Source: Euptelea pleiosperma (Eukaryota > Streptophyta > Magnoliopsida > Ranunculales > Eupteleaceae). Taken from it: a stretch of DNA of 64,000 nucleotides. The DNA is taken from contig CM068549.1 in the NCBI GenBank assembly GCA_035048495.1, positions 15,037,103 through 15,101,102 on the forward strand. The letters run 5' to 3'. This document shows, piece after piece, positions 58,401 to 64,000 of this stretch. The first letter of the stretch is position 1. Each line of letters starts with the position of its first letter. The notes under the pieces are model-generated. The model was given only the letters and a program-made list of their open reading frames with translations. It did not search any database and was not told where the DNA came from. A program made the translations under genes and the position numbers.

Positions 58401-61400
58401 TTTATCACTTTGTTTCTTACCAGTTGCTATCCCTGTCGTATAGAGCGTTTGCTACTTCCATGTCTTCTATTTTCGTGCCATGTAGTGTTTCAGATGCTCT
58501 TGCTCAACCTCAATGGAAAGCAGCCATGTTAGAGGAGATGACTGCACTGGAAAAGAATGGTAGTTGGGATTTGGTACTGCCTAAAGGAAAGAAACCAGTA
58601 GGATGCAAATGTGTATACACAGTGAAGTACAAAGCTGATGGGAGCATTGACAAGTACAAGGTCCGATTGGTTGCAAAAGGATTCACACAGACATATGACA
58701 TTGACTACTAGGAGACCTTTGCCCTAGTGGCCAAGATGAATTCAGTTCAAGTTCTTCTCTCCCTAGCAGCAAATATGTCATGGCCTTTGCATCGGCTAGA
58801 TGTGAAGAATGCATTCCTCCATGGTGATCTAGAGGAAGAAGTTTACATGACAGCACCTCCTGGATTCAACCTTACTGGGGGCAAAACACTTTTGCAAACT
58901 GAAGAAAGCATTGTACGAACTCAAGCAGTCACCTAGGGCCTGGTTTGAGAGATTCAGTGCTGCAGTCAAGAAGCTGGGATACTCACAGAGTCAGGTTGAC
59001 CATACACTGTTTATTAAAAGAGTCAAAGCCGTACTACTGTTCTCATCGTGTACGTGGATGACATTGTGGTCATAGGTGATGACCTTGATGAAATCTGCAG
59101 GTTAAAAAGTATTTAGGGACAGAGTTTGAGATCAAGGATCTGGGGTCCCTAAGATACTTCCTGGGTATTGAGGTTGCTAGATCAAAACAAGGAGTGGTCA
59201 TCTCACAAAGAAAGTATGTTCTTGATCTTCTATGTGAGTCTAGTAATTTGGGGGCCAAACTAGTTGAAGCACCTATTGACTAGCAACACCGGCTTAATCA
59301 TGTTGATGGGGATCCAGTTACTAATATAGGCTAGTTCTAGAGACTTGTGGGACGACTTATCTATCTTTCACTGACACGCCTATGCAGTCAGTGTTTAGTC
59401 AGTTTATGCATGCACTTCGGTCTCCACATCTTGAGGTAGCTCACAGAGTCCTATGCTACCTCAAAGGTTCACCAAGAAAATGACTTATGTTTGGCAAGCA
59501 TGGACATATACGGGTTGAGGCCTATACAGATGCTAATTGGGCAGGATCAGTTATAGACAAGAGGTCTACATCTGGATACTATACCTATGTTGGGGGTAAT
59601 CTAGTTTCATGGTGTAGTAAGAAACAACCAGTTGTCGCCTGTTCCCGTGCTGAAGCAGAGTATCGATCTATGGCTCATGGTATATGTGAGTTGCTATGGT
59701 TGAATACTATGCTAAGTGAACTAGACTATCCTATACAAGAACCTATGAACCTATACTGTGACAATAAGGCAACCATCAGTATCGCTCACAATCATGTTCA
59801 ACATGGCAGGACGAAGCACATTGAAGTAGATAGGCATTTCATGAAGGAGAAACTTCGTCTTGGTCTAATTTGTACACCTTATGTCAATACAACTGATCAG
59901 GTGGTTGACGTGTTGACTAAATGTGTCAGTAAAGGTTGTCTGCAAAATATGTTATTCAAGCTAGGCGTGCTCGATATTTTTGCACCAGCTTGAGGGGGGA
60001 GTGTGGTCAGGGGCTTATTTGTAATACTTTATATTCTGTAGGGATCTCTTTGTAATTATGGTGATAGTTCCAATATTATAAATATTGGTGAAATCGTGGA
60101 GCTCATAATGCTCTACACGATTTCACCCTTTCTCCTCTCGTCTCTTCTATCTCTCTAACCCAAACTCCAATTCTCTCTTTCTCTGATTTTGAATACAACA
60201 TTTGCCATCTTTTTTATGTAACTCCATTGTGAATTTTGAAGCACTTTCTGCATGGATTATTCTAAGATCCTCAGATATGGATACGACATACGAATACGGA
60301 CACTGGTATGAGAAACGGGGTTACAACTCTTCATTTCCTTCAGGACACGGATACGGATATGGATATCCAATCCAATATGTTGATACCATGCTTTAACTTT
60401 TAGTTTCTATGTTACGATCTCACATTGGCGTACACATGGCTAGTCAACGTGGATCGTAGGACCATTAGGGTAATTTATTATTTAGGATAATTACTTATTT
60501 TACTTAGATCCAAGTTTGGTAAGATCACATGTTTAGTAAGAATCTATGTTTGTCAGGTTTTCTTATTTAGGTTATCTTATTTTGAAAGTTGTAGGATCTC
60601 GAGGATTTGGTTGTTATTTTGAGAATATCTTAGGAAGGTTATAAATAGGATGTAAAACCTTTGGGAAGAATTAATCAATGAATAAGAGAAACCATTAAAG
60701 TACGCAAGTGTTAGAGCGTGACTCCCTCTGAGAGTCGAAATAGAGCTTGACTCCTTCCAAGAGTCGAAGATAGGAACTGGGTACCTATCATTTGATATCA
60801 GAGCAAACACTCCTCAGACCATGTCGAACGATGGGTACGAAACCATATCTCAAAAGATAGAGACTGAGATTCAAAATCTCCATGAAAGTTACGATTCTCA
60901 TGACCAAATGCTTGCCGAAATATTGCGAATGGTGACAGCCCTTGAAATATTGCAAATGTCGGGATTACAACATCAGGAAGAGGTTCAACCACCGTCTCCG
61001 ATTTCTCATGTCGCCAGCAATCAGTAGTGAGATACAGTTTGGAAATGAGAAAGGCGAAGATACAACTGCATTGTCATTAAAGCCAGTAGAGGGTCGACCA
61101 CCTTCTCAGGCTACTCAACAATTTTTGCATACTCGCACTGACCCGAAACTGAGTGCGAAGCCCAGATCTGCTCCAATCAAACTTAGTGCTGTAGTGAGGT
61201 CAAAATTTGCGATCAAACCGAAAATGAAACCGAAGCTAAAGACTAAACCCGTAAAGGCTTCAAGAACTTTGACGAGGACTTTGTTGAAGAAAACGAAATC
61301 AGCTGCATAGCGACATCCATCTGGGTTAGCGCTCAACATCATTTTAGCTGACCTCGTGATCCGTGTTATTTGTAACACTTCGAGATTTGCATTAGCATTG

Positions 61401-63861
61401 GTACCATGGGCTATGATGGATGTGATGTCATCAAACGCGATTTGGGATCCTGGAGGCGTCGACCTTGAAGACAAGGTCGCTTTCAAGGCGGCGGCGGCAT
61501 TGTTACGATCTCACATTGGCGTACACGTGGCTAATCAACGTGGATCGTAGGACCATTAGGGTAATTTATTATTTAGGATAATTACTTATTTTAATTAGAT
61601 CCAAGTTTGGTAAGATCACATGTTTAGTAATAATCTATGTTTGTTAGGTTTTCTTATTTACATTCTCTTATTTTGGAAGTTGTAGGATCTCGAGAATTTG
61701 GTTGTTATTTTGAGAATATCTTAGGAAGGTTATAAATAGGATGTAAAACCTTTGGGAAGAATTAATCAATGAATAAGAGAAACCATTAAAGCACGCAAGT
61801 GTTAGAGCGTGACTCCCTCTAAGACTTGAAATAGAGCGTGACTTCCTCCAAGAGTCGAAGATAGGAACTGGGTACCTATCATTCTATCAGGTTAAGTATC
61901 ATAAACTTCTAAATTTTGTAAAGTTTTTAGCAGAAATTTGTTAAAGGTCTATTTGTATTCTCCTATTGACAAAATAAATAAGGAAATCATTAGGAGTTAC
62001 AAAAATACACAATAGTACAATAGGAAATGAGAAAATGGTGTGGTAAAGGTATCCATAAAGTATCCGGTACCAGTATCAGTATTTATCATGTTAATGCAGG
62101 TATAGCAGTCATGTTCAAGTATCTGGGTATCATAGATCTTCCTTTTTAAAACTCTGGTCATGGAAGACTCAACCATGGGGATATTAGCTACAAGCCTACA
62201 ATTGGTGTAATGCTTTGTTAATTAAACTGAAGACTATTATTTTGCAAATGAGAATACTATCCAATACTAATTTCTAGAAAGTGATAGAAGAGGTTTCTTA
62301 ATTGATGTTACATGATTATTGATTATAGACTTTATAGTTTATATGTTCAAACCATTTCTCTTCTCAGCATGAACTTGCCATCCAAATAGGTATGTTTTGA
62401 TATACTTTTCTTCTCTGAAATTGCTTTTAGAATGCATAACCTTATTTCTTTATATTTGCAATCAAGGCTTATGTTAATTGAACATTGCAATTAGGGGCCA
62501 CACTCTGATTTCTCTGGACCAACTTCTGGAAGCACAGCCTGTGTTGCAGTCATTCGAAACAACCGTCTTGTTGTTGCCAATGCTGGTGATTCTCGTTGTG
62601 TGATTTCTAGGAAGGGTCAGGTAATGTTTTGTTAGCTGGACCATCAAGTATTTCGTCAGTTCCTTCATGCTACACCCTACACATAGGCTGTCTATGAATC
62701 AATTGGGACCATTCGATCGGTTAGCCACCTTCTGGATGGGTTTTATTAGAAATTATAGAAATAAAACAATCCTACGGTTCCTACTGTCTACTATATTTGG
62801 CCTTTTATCAGTGTTGTAACACCTTTGCTCTTATTCGTCCCGAGCTTACTTGTTTTCGCTCTTGAATAAATGATTAAGATAGTCGATCAATATGATCTTT
62901 GGGCTATATGACCCATCCAAGAAATGATCCGCCAATTGAGTCCCCAGCGATGCCTAGACAGGCCACAAAGTATAGTGTCAAGGACACAACTTTTGTATTG
63001 GTCTTGGACACATAGCCCTTCTGTAGATGGTCAGGCACATGTGCTCAGTGCAGCATTTCTTATGCAGGCACACAATTTGTCAAGAGATCACAAGCCTGAG
63101 CTGGAGGTCGAGAAAGATAGGATCCTAAGAGCTGGCGGTTTTATCCATGCAGGGCGAGTCAATGGAAGCTTAAACTTAGCAAGAGCGATTGGTACTTCAC
63201 TGGACTGTTTGTAATAATATCCGACTATTACTTTTGCAAATAAAAGGAGAAAAAAACAATTTCCTATTGCTTGCAAGTATTAAACATCCTTTTCTATTGA
63301 TTGCAGGAGACATGGAATTCAAACAGAACAAATTTTTGCCTGCAGAAAAGCAGGCTGTAACTGCCAATCCGGACATAAACGCTGTATGTATCGTGTACCC
63401 CCTTGCATTACATGCTGTGTCACTTATGGTCGGGATTTACTGGAGTCTACCTAGACAGTCAGCTTTACTAAACGATCTTAAACTATCCACTTTGTTGACC
63501 ACATTTAGATACATTTGCCATATTTTATTGATCCTCCAAAAGAATATGATGGATTGGATGGTTACAATAAATCTGCTTGATTGACATAGGATTTTGTTGT
63601 TATGATCCATTGAATGGTGGATCCTAAACACCCCCATCTGCAGTCACCCACCTCTTATGTGTGTCATGCACAGAGGTGGATGAGAATTCCTGTCTTCTCG
63701 AGAGTACCCTAGGATTCCCAAATTTAAGACCTTCCTTTCTGTCAAAGAAAGGTTCTTGACAACTGCAAGCCTGCAATCATTCTTATTTTGTTTTGGTTTG
63801 TCTGTTAGGTTGACCTTTGTGATGATGATGATTTTATCGTGCTGGCATGTGATGGCATTTG
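34145..63861 (+). CDS. PP2C: protein phosphatase 2C (PPM family), partial at the 3' end
   Basis: Mg2+/Mn2+-dependent Ser/Thr phosphatase of the PP2C fold, close to Arabidopsis PP2C60/PP2C21 by recognised sequence. Join the eight exons listed separately; all junctions are GT-AG and keep one open frame (274 residues plus two bases of the next codon). Catalytic features are all present: R33 for phosphate, E37-D38 in WRATMEDA, D57-G58-H59-G60-G61, the STACVAVI and [11 protein letters not shown] strands (about 161-188), DHKPELE (about 197), [12 protein letters not shown] with D233, and LACDGI with D272. The family insert [17 protein letters not shown] is in exon 4. The N-terminus MGIYLS fits an N-myristoylation signal (Gly2, Ser6), so membrane attachment is possible. 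Relatives are about 350 residues, so roughly 80 are missing beyond the window. The start is the first ATG after the leader acceptor and matches the family start. Confidence 0.95.
34262..35458. other. PP2C intron 1, left part, no insertion recognised
   Basis: T-rich intron sequence. A direct duplication near 34,385-34,470 (GTTCGGTAGTTTGGACTG at about 34,384 and 34,434). The 76- and 86-codon open frames here are read-through of the exon and intron noise. Confidence 0.5.
35459..35755 (+). repeat. LTR of Copia-4 (297 bp)
   Basis: Close copy of the Copia-5 LTRs (46,404-46,724 and 51,266-51,561). Contains palindromic CCCACGTGGG and TATATATATACAG before the transcribed CT-rich part. Confidence 0.9.
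35756..35767 (+). other. primer-binding site of Copia-4
   Basis: TGGTATCAGAGC immediately after the LTR, complementary to the 3' end of initiator tRNA-Met, as in most plant copia elements. Confidence 0.85.
36700..37103 (+). mobile_element. 3' end fragment of the gypsy-type LTR
   Basis: Matches 24,170-24,577 of the solo LTR, starting AGATTTTGAGGAGC and ending TTCGGGACGTGACA. The upstream 3.6 kb of the LTR is missing and copia gag is joined directly to it. Confidence 0.85.
37104..37960 (+). pseudogene. LINE 3' end (zf-RVT region) with poly(A)
   Basis: Plus-strand L1 C-terminal text: [17 protein letters not shown], then [16 protein letters not shown] text near 37,350, [11 protein letters not shown] near 37,520 and [13 protein letters not shown] near 37,700. 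An A11 tail ends it at about 37,950-37,960. It is broken by frameshifts and by a run of 34 T (37,455-37,488). The 5' part is missing. Confidence 0.78.
37455..37488. repeat. T34 homopolymer inside the LINE fragment
   Basis: Thirty-four consecutive T. It interrupts the reading frame between GNG and NRFALC-like text, so it was added after the LINE stopped being coding. Confidence 0.9.
37961..38745. other. PP2C intron 1, right part, no gene recognised
   Basis: Open frames on both strands lack family motifs. It ends in the exon 2 acceptor CTCTATAG. Confidence 0.5.
38746..38809 (+). other. PP2C: PP2C coding exon 2
   Basis: Acceptor TATAG|CATGCAGC. Encodes [21 protein letters not shown]. The donor GGAG|GTAAGC splits the last Gly of DGHGG (phase 1). 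Only 64 bases, between a 4.5-kb and a 14.2-kb intron. Confidence 0.93.
38810..39539. other. PP2C intron 2, left part
   Basis: T-rich intron sequence with no insertion recognised. Confidence 0.5.
41620..41940. mobile_element. Mutator-like foldback MITE inside the hAT element
   Basis: Arms: GATCGTATGGATGTTTGG, CTAGGTGGACCTACTAACC, CAGCTTGATTAGTGATTTC on the left; ATGCTGATTTTTGGTTTGTA, GGCCAAACATCCATATAG on the right. Outer words TTGACAGCCC...AAAATGACAGGATCC and their complement GGATCCTGTCATTTTAGGG form the ends. Duplication not resolved. Confidence 0.65.
42060..42360. repeat. direct duplication inside the hAT element, spacing about 165 bp
   Basis: GAGATCATCCTCACAAAAAT occurs at about 42,076 and 42,241. 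Both are followed by about 115 bases of near-identical text ending AACCACATTTGACGGGGTTA. Confidence 0.8.
42365..43650 (+). pseudogene. hAT transposase (DUF659 type), decayed and internally deleted
   Basis: Plus-strand text in several frames: [20 protein letters not shown] (about 42,440-42,490), [19 protein letters not shown] (about 42,560-42,620), then [31 protein letters not shown] and TRFATNF in the open frame 42,735-43,058. These match the DUF659 and following blocks of plant hAT transposases. The C-terminal hATC dimerisation region is not found: TRFATNF is followed almost at once by an acidic [15 protein letters not shown] tail and a Gly/Ser/Tyr-rich end (43,323-43,601). The BED zinc finger is not seen either. 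Cannot be active. Confidence 0.82.
45371..46403. other. PP2C intron 2 between LINE-2 and Copia-5, no gene recognised
   Basis: Open frames at 45,280-45,492 and 45,951-46,202 have no recognisable domain. The rest is AT-rich. Confidence 0.45.
46404..46724 (+). repeat. 5' LTR of Copia-5 (321 bp)
   Basis: Contains CCCACGTGGGTG/CCCACGTGGG palindromes, a TATATATATATATACAG promoter-like block and the CT-rich transcribed part. About 25 bases longer than the 3' LTR because of indels in the (TA)n and following ATTGTTAATTT segment. Confidence 0.93.
46725..46736 (+). other. primer-binding site of Copia-5
   Basis: TGGTATCAGAGC directly after the LTR, the initiator tRNA-Met type. Confidence 0.88.
47150..48119 (+). 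pseudogene. Copia-5 gag
   Basis: ATG at 47,150. The first open part (to 47,446) holds [17 protein letters not shown], then a TAG stop. The frame continues 47,462-48,130 with [20 protein letters not shown] and [18 protein letters not shown], the retrotransposon gag (UBN2-like) domain. The zinc knuckle near 47,910-47,955 reads [14 protein letters not shown]: the first Cys is Tyr, so the CCHC finger is damaged. Confidence 0.88.
48120..51240 (+). pseudogene. Copia-5 pol (protease remnant, integrase, RT, RNase H)
   Basis: The protease catalytic segment (DSGATDHM in relatives) is absent: gag end text LKRL is joined at about 48,115 to [18 protein letters not shown]. Next come the GAG-pre-integrase [15 protein letters not shown] with a C-X2-C pair (CETCELAKH, about 48,435-48,550). 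The integrase core follows with [15 protein letters not shown] and AERKN (about 48,605-48,925). RT starts near 49,740 ([40 protein letters not shown]); the YVDD box is near 50,300. RNase H ends it (YTDADWAGS near 50,790; [14 protein letters not shown] near 51,030). At least six stops or frameshifts. Confidence 0.9.
51266..51561 (+). repeat. 3' LTR of Copia-5 (296 bp)
   Basis: TGTTGGAGTTTATTTAATAC to TTGTTTACAACA. Differs from the 5' LTR by scattered substitutions and a shorter TA block. Confidence 0.93.
51567..52671. other. PP2C intron 2, between Copia-5 and the hAT MITE
   Basis: AT-rich intron with a (TA)n microsatellite at about 52,043-52,066. No coding frame recognised. Confidence 0.5.
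52672..52869. mobile_element. hAT MITE related to the 3.74-kb hAT element
   Basis: Starts CAAGGTTGAAAATTTCG and ends CAAAATTTTAAACCATG. Flanks TCTGCATT (52,664-52,671) and TCTGCATA (52,870-52,877) match at seven of eight bases. The inside is full of GAAACGAAAC and TTTCGG words, the same subterminal words as in 40,995-44,737. 198 bp. It is 133 bases upstream of PP2C exon 3. Confidence 0.88.
53003..53111 (+). other. PP2C: PP2C coding exon 3
   Basis: Acceptor TTTGCAG|GTAAAG completes the Gly codon. Encodes [16 protein letters not shown] to KAFFR. The donor TTCAG|GTTACT splits the Arg codon (phase 2). Confidence 0.93.
53417..53570 (+). other. PP2C: PP2C coding exon 4
   Basis: Acceptor GAGCAG|AATGG. 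Encodes [18 protein letters not shown] to DDWAFEE, the clade-specific insert. Donor GAGGAG|GTACTT, phase 0. Intron 5 (counting the leader intron, sixth) is 8.9 kb and full of retrotransposons. Confidence 0.93.
54455..54545. repeat. AAGGCGC/GAGGCGC-rich block
   Basis: GGCGCAAGGCGCACTTAAGGC and AGGCGCAAGGCGAGGCACGC words in a GC-rich island within AT-rich intron. It resembles one end of a dispersed plant repeat. No partner end found. Confidence 0.4.
54820..55075. repeat. GGATAC/GTATCC inverted-repeat element
   Basis: The left side carries GACACGGATACGGACACTGG. The right side carries the complement TGTCCGTATCCGTATCCG. Related words recur at 60,275-60,395 (GATACGACATACGAATACGG, GGACACGGATACGG), so this is a dispersed family. 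Ends not resolved. Confidence 0.5.
55085..56250 (+). pseudogene. RTE-type non-LTR retrotransposon, 3' half, decayed
   Basis: Plus-strand RT text: [17 protein letters not shown] (about 55,140-55,190), [15 protein letters not shown] text (about 55,240), [15 protein letters not shown] in place of the usual GLHQGSALSPYLF (about 55,400-55,450), then [18 protein letters not shown] (about 55,700-55,755). The 3' terminus GTAGTCAACCCCATATAGTT-GGGATAAGGCTTATGAC followed by (ATGATG)n at 56,230-56,250 is the classic plant RTE end with a microsatellite tail. A T15 run and many stops show age. Confidence 0.78.
56319..59995 (+). pseudogene. Copia-6 gag-pol remnant
   Basis: Pieces in several frames. Protease [14 protein letters not shown] keeps the catalytic DSG. 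GAG-pre-integrase [15 protein letters not shown] lies near 57,200. Integrase has NSDVWGLNP and an altered FNNGGQY where DNGGEY is expected (catalytic Asp changed), then [13 protein letters not shown] has [32 protein letters not shown] and [12 protein letters not shown]. RNase H (59,487-59,993) has [20 protein letters not shown] and [14 protein letters not shown] and is open to the end. Stops and frameshifts are frequent elsewhere. Confidence 0.86.
56453..56734. repeat. 141-bp tandem duplication in Copia-6 gag
   Basis: CATGCTAGTAGTCAGGAG at about 56,453 and 56,594. The two 141-base units differ at only a few positions. The length is a multiple of three, and both units carry the same in-frame TAG (CTTCGCTAG). 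Confidence 0.9.
60002..60200 (+). repeat. 3' LTR of Copia-6 (199 bp)
   Basis: TGTGGTCAGGGGC to TTGAATACAACA, directly after the purine tract. Contains TATTATAAATATTGG, a promoter-like block, and a short inverted pair (GAAATCGTGGAGC / CTACACGATTTC). Confidence 0.85.
60410..60790 (+). repeat. 5' LTR of the TRIM-like element
   Basis: Contains GTTATAAATAGGATG, a good TATA-type promoter (about 60,640), and inverted GACTCCCTCTGAGAGTC near 60,720. Confidence 0.92.
60821..61310 (+). pseudogene. small open frames inside the TRIM-like element
   Basis: ATG at 60,821 gives 68 residues starting [20 protein letters not shown] with a heptad-like, coiled-coil-prone N-terminus. A second frame (60,942-61,310) ends in a Lys/Pro-rich stretch ([12 protein letters not shown]). 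They may be the remnant of a gag leader, but I recognise no gag domain. Confidence 0.35.
61501..61881 (+). repeat. 3' LTR of the TRIM-like element
   Basis: Same length as the 5' LTR with no indels. By eye about 17 substitutions separate the two. Confidence 0.92.
61887..62494. other. PP2C intron 5, right part
   Basis: AT-rich intron sequence with GTATCCGGTACC and GTATCTGGGTATC words near 62,065 and 62,120, related to the GGATAC repeat family. Ends in the exon 5 acceptor TTGCAATTAG. Confidence 0.5.
62495..62620 (+). other. PP2C: PP2C coding exon 5
   Basis: Acceptor CAATTAG|GGGCC. Encodes [20 protein letters not shown] to [14 protein letters not shown], 42 codons. Donor GGTCAG|GTAATG, phase 0. 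Confidence 0.94.
63068..63191 (+). other. PP2C: PP2C coding exon 6
   Basis: Acceptor TATGCAG|GCACAC. Encodes [18 protein letters not shown] to [10 protein letters not shown]. The donor ATTG|GTACTT splits the Gly codon (phase 1). Confidence 0.94.
63307..63383 (+). other. PP2C: PP2C coding exon 7
   Basis: Acceptor ATTGCAG|GAGAC. Encodes (G)[17 protein letters not shown] to DINA, including metal ligand D233. Donor AACGCT|GTATGT, phase 0. Confidence 0.93.
63809..63861 (+). other. PP2C: PP2C coding exon 8
   Basis: Acceptor CTGTTAG|GTTGAC. Encodes [17 protein letters not shown] and two bases of Trp. Donor ATTTG|GTAAGT, phase 2. The next exon lies beyond 64,000. Confidence 0.93.
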
Positions 63862-64000
63862 GTAAGTCTCTTGTGCCAATTTTTAGCTTAATAGAATTAT
63901 TTTATTAAGATGCTTAAGATCCAAATGCAGTTGAGGCTTCTAGTTAAATGCATGCATGTTTAAACTCTTCATGAATTATATTGGAAATTGTGTTTGCTTT

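Larger units (their letters stand above)
56319..60200 (+). mobile_element. Ty1/copia retrotransposon, 5'-truncated (Copia-6)
   Basis: Starts inside gag at the zinc-knuckle end ([12 protein letters not shown]) right after the RTE tail, and runs to a 3' LTR. It has no 5' LTR. Domains in order: gag end, protease DSGVADHM (about 56,800), integrase, RT (YVDD near 59,053), RNase H (YTDANWAGS, about 59,525), purine tract CTTGAGGGGGGAG. Copia-6 is a different family from Copia-5, since its LTR is unrelated. Confidence 0.88.
60410..61881 (+). mobile_element. TRIM-like LTR retrotransposon, 1.47 kb, exact 5-bp duplication
   Basis: Two direct repeats of 381 bp (60,410-60,790; 61,501-61,881) start TGTTACGATCTCAC and end GGGTACCTATCA. 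Exact flanks TTCTA at 60,405-60,409 and 61,882-61,886. The primer site is TGATATCAGAGC (60,793-60,804), one base different from the usual TGGTATCAGAGC. Internal region is only 710 bp with no RT, integrase or protease. Small size and lack of pol fit a TRIM or other non-autonomous element. Confidence 0.9.

Noticed and set aside
1..64000. Search for tRNA, rRNA, CRISPR-like arrays, bacterial operons or organelle inserts
   Set aside because: Nothing seen. The direct repeats present (73-bp, 190-bp, 97-bp, 165-bp) have no spacer pattern, and all TGGTATCAGAGC-type words are retrotransposon primer sites, not tRNA genes.

Overview
This is nuclear DNA of a seed plant, most likely an angiosperm with a large, repeat-rich genome. 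The evidence is one plant-type gene with GT-AG introns and a dense mix of plant transposon families: Ty1/copia, Ty3/gypsy-type LTRs, L1-type LINEs, an RTE element, CACTA, hAT, Mutator-like foldbacks and a TRIM-like element. No species can be named. I see no rRNA, tRNA or CRISPR.

The only credible host gene is a PPM-family protein phosphatase 2C on the + strand, in the plant clade of Arabidopsis PP2C60/PP2C21. Its start codon is at 34145. Eight coding exons (34145-34261, 38746-38809, 53003-53111, 53417-53570, 62495-62620, 63068-63191, 63307-63383, 63809-63861) give about 274 residues with every expected catalytic residue, and the 3' end lies outside the window. A non-coding exon and a 5'UTR intron probably precede the start codon. 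Three introns are swollen by transposons: intron 1 (4.5 kb), intron 2 (14.2 kb) and intron 5 (8.9 kb).

1-33 kb (intergenic): copia fragment fused to a decayed L1 LINE (1-5.5 kb); two inverted copies of a CT/GA-rich LTR-like repeat (about 7.0-10.1 kb on -, 16.7-19.6 kb on +); a 5' CACTA fragment with a transposase N-terminus (10.7-14.6 kb); two more copia relics; a 4.06-kb solo LTR of gypsy type with an exact 5-bp target duplication (20,519-24,577); then a field of small hAT and Mutator-like inverted-repeat elements (24.7-32.7 kb).

33-64 kb (PP2C locus): intron 1 holds a copia LTR-gag / gypsy LTR end / LINE 3' end chimera. Intron 2 holds an L1 LINE split by a 3.74-kb hAT element (exact 8-bp duplication, itself carrying a foldback), a full-length copia element (46,404-51,561, exact 5-bp duplication) and a 198-bp hAT MITE. 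Intron 5 holds an RTE relic, a 5'-truncated copia element and a TRIM-like element (60,410-61,881) with two 381-bp LTRs and an exact 5-bp duplication.

All transposon coding regions seen are broken by stops, frameshifts or deletions. I found no convincing new gene system. The notable results are the nested insertion history inside an apparently intact phosphatase gene and several small element families that can be defined to the base from target duplications.
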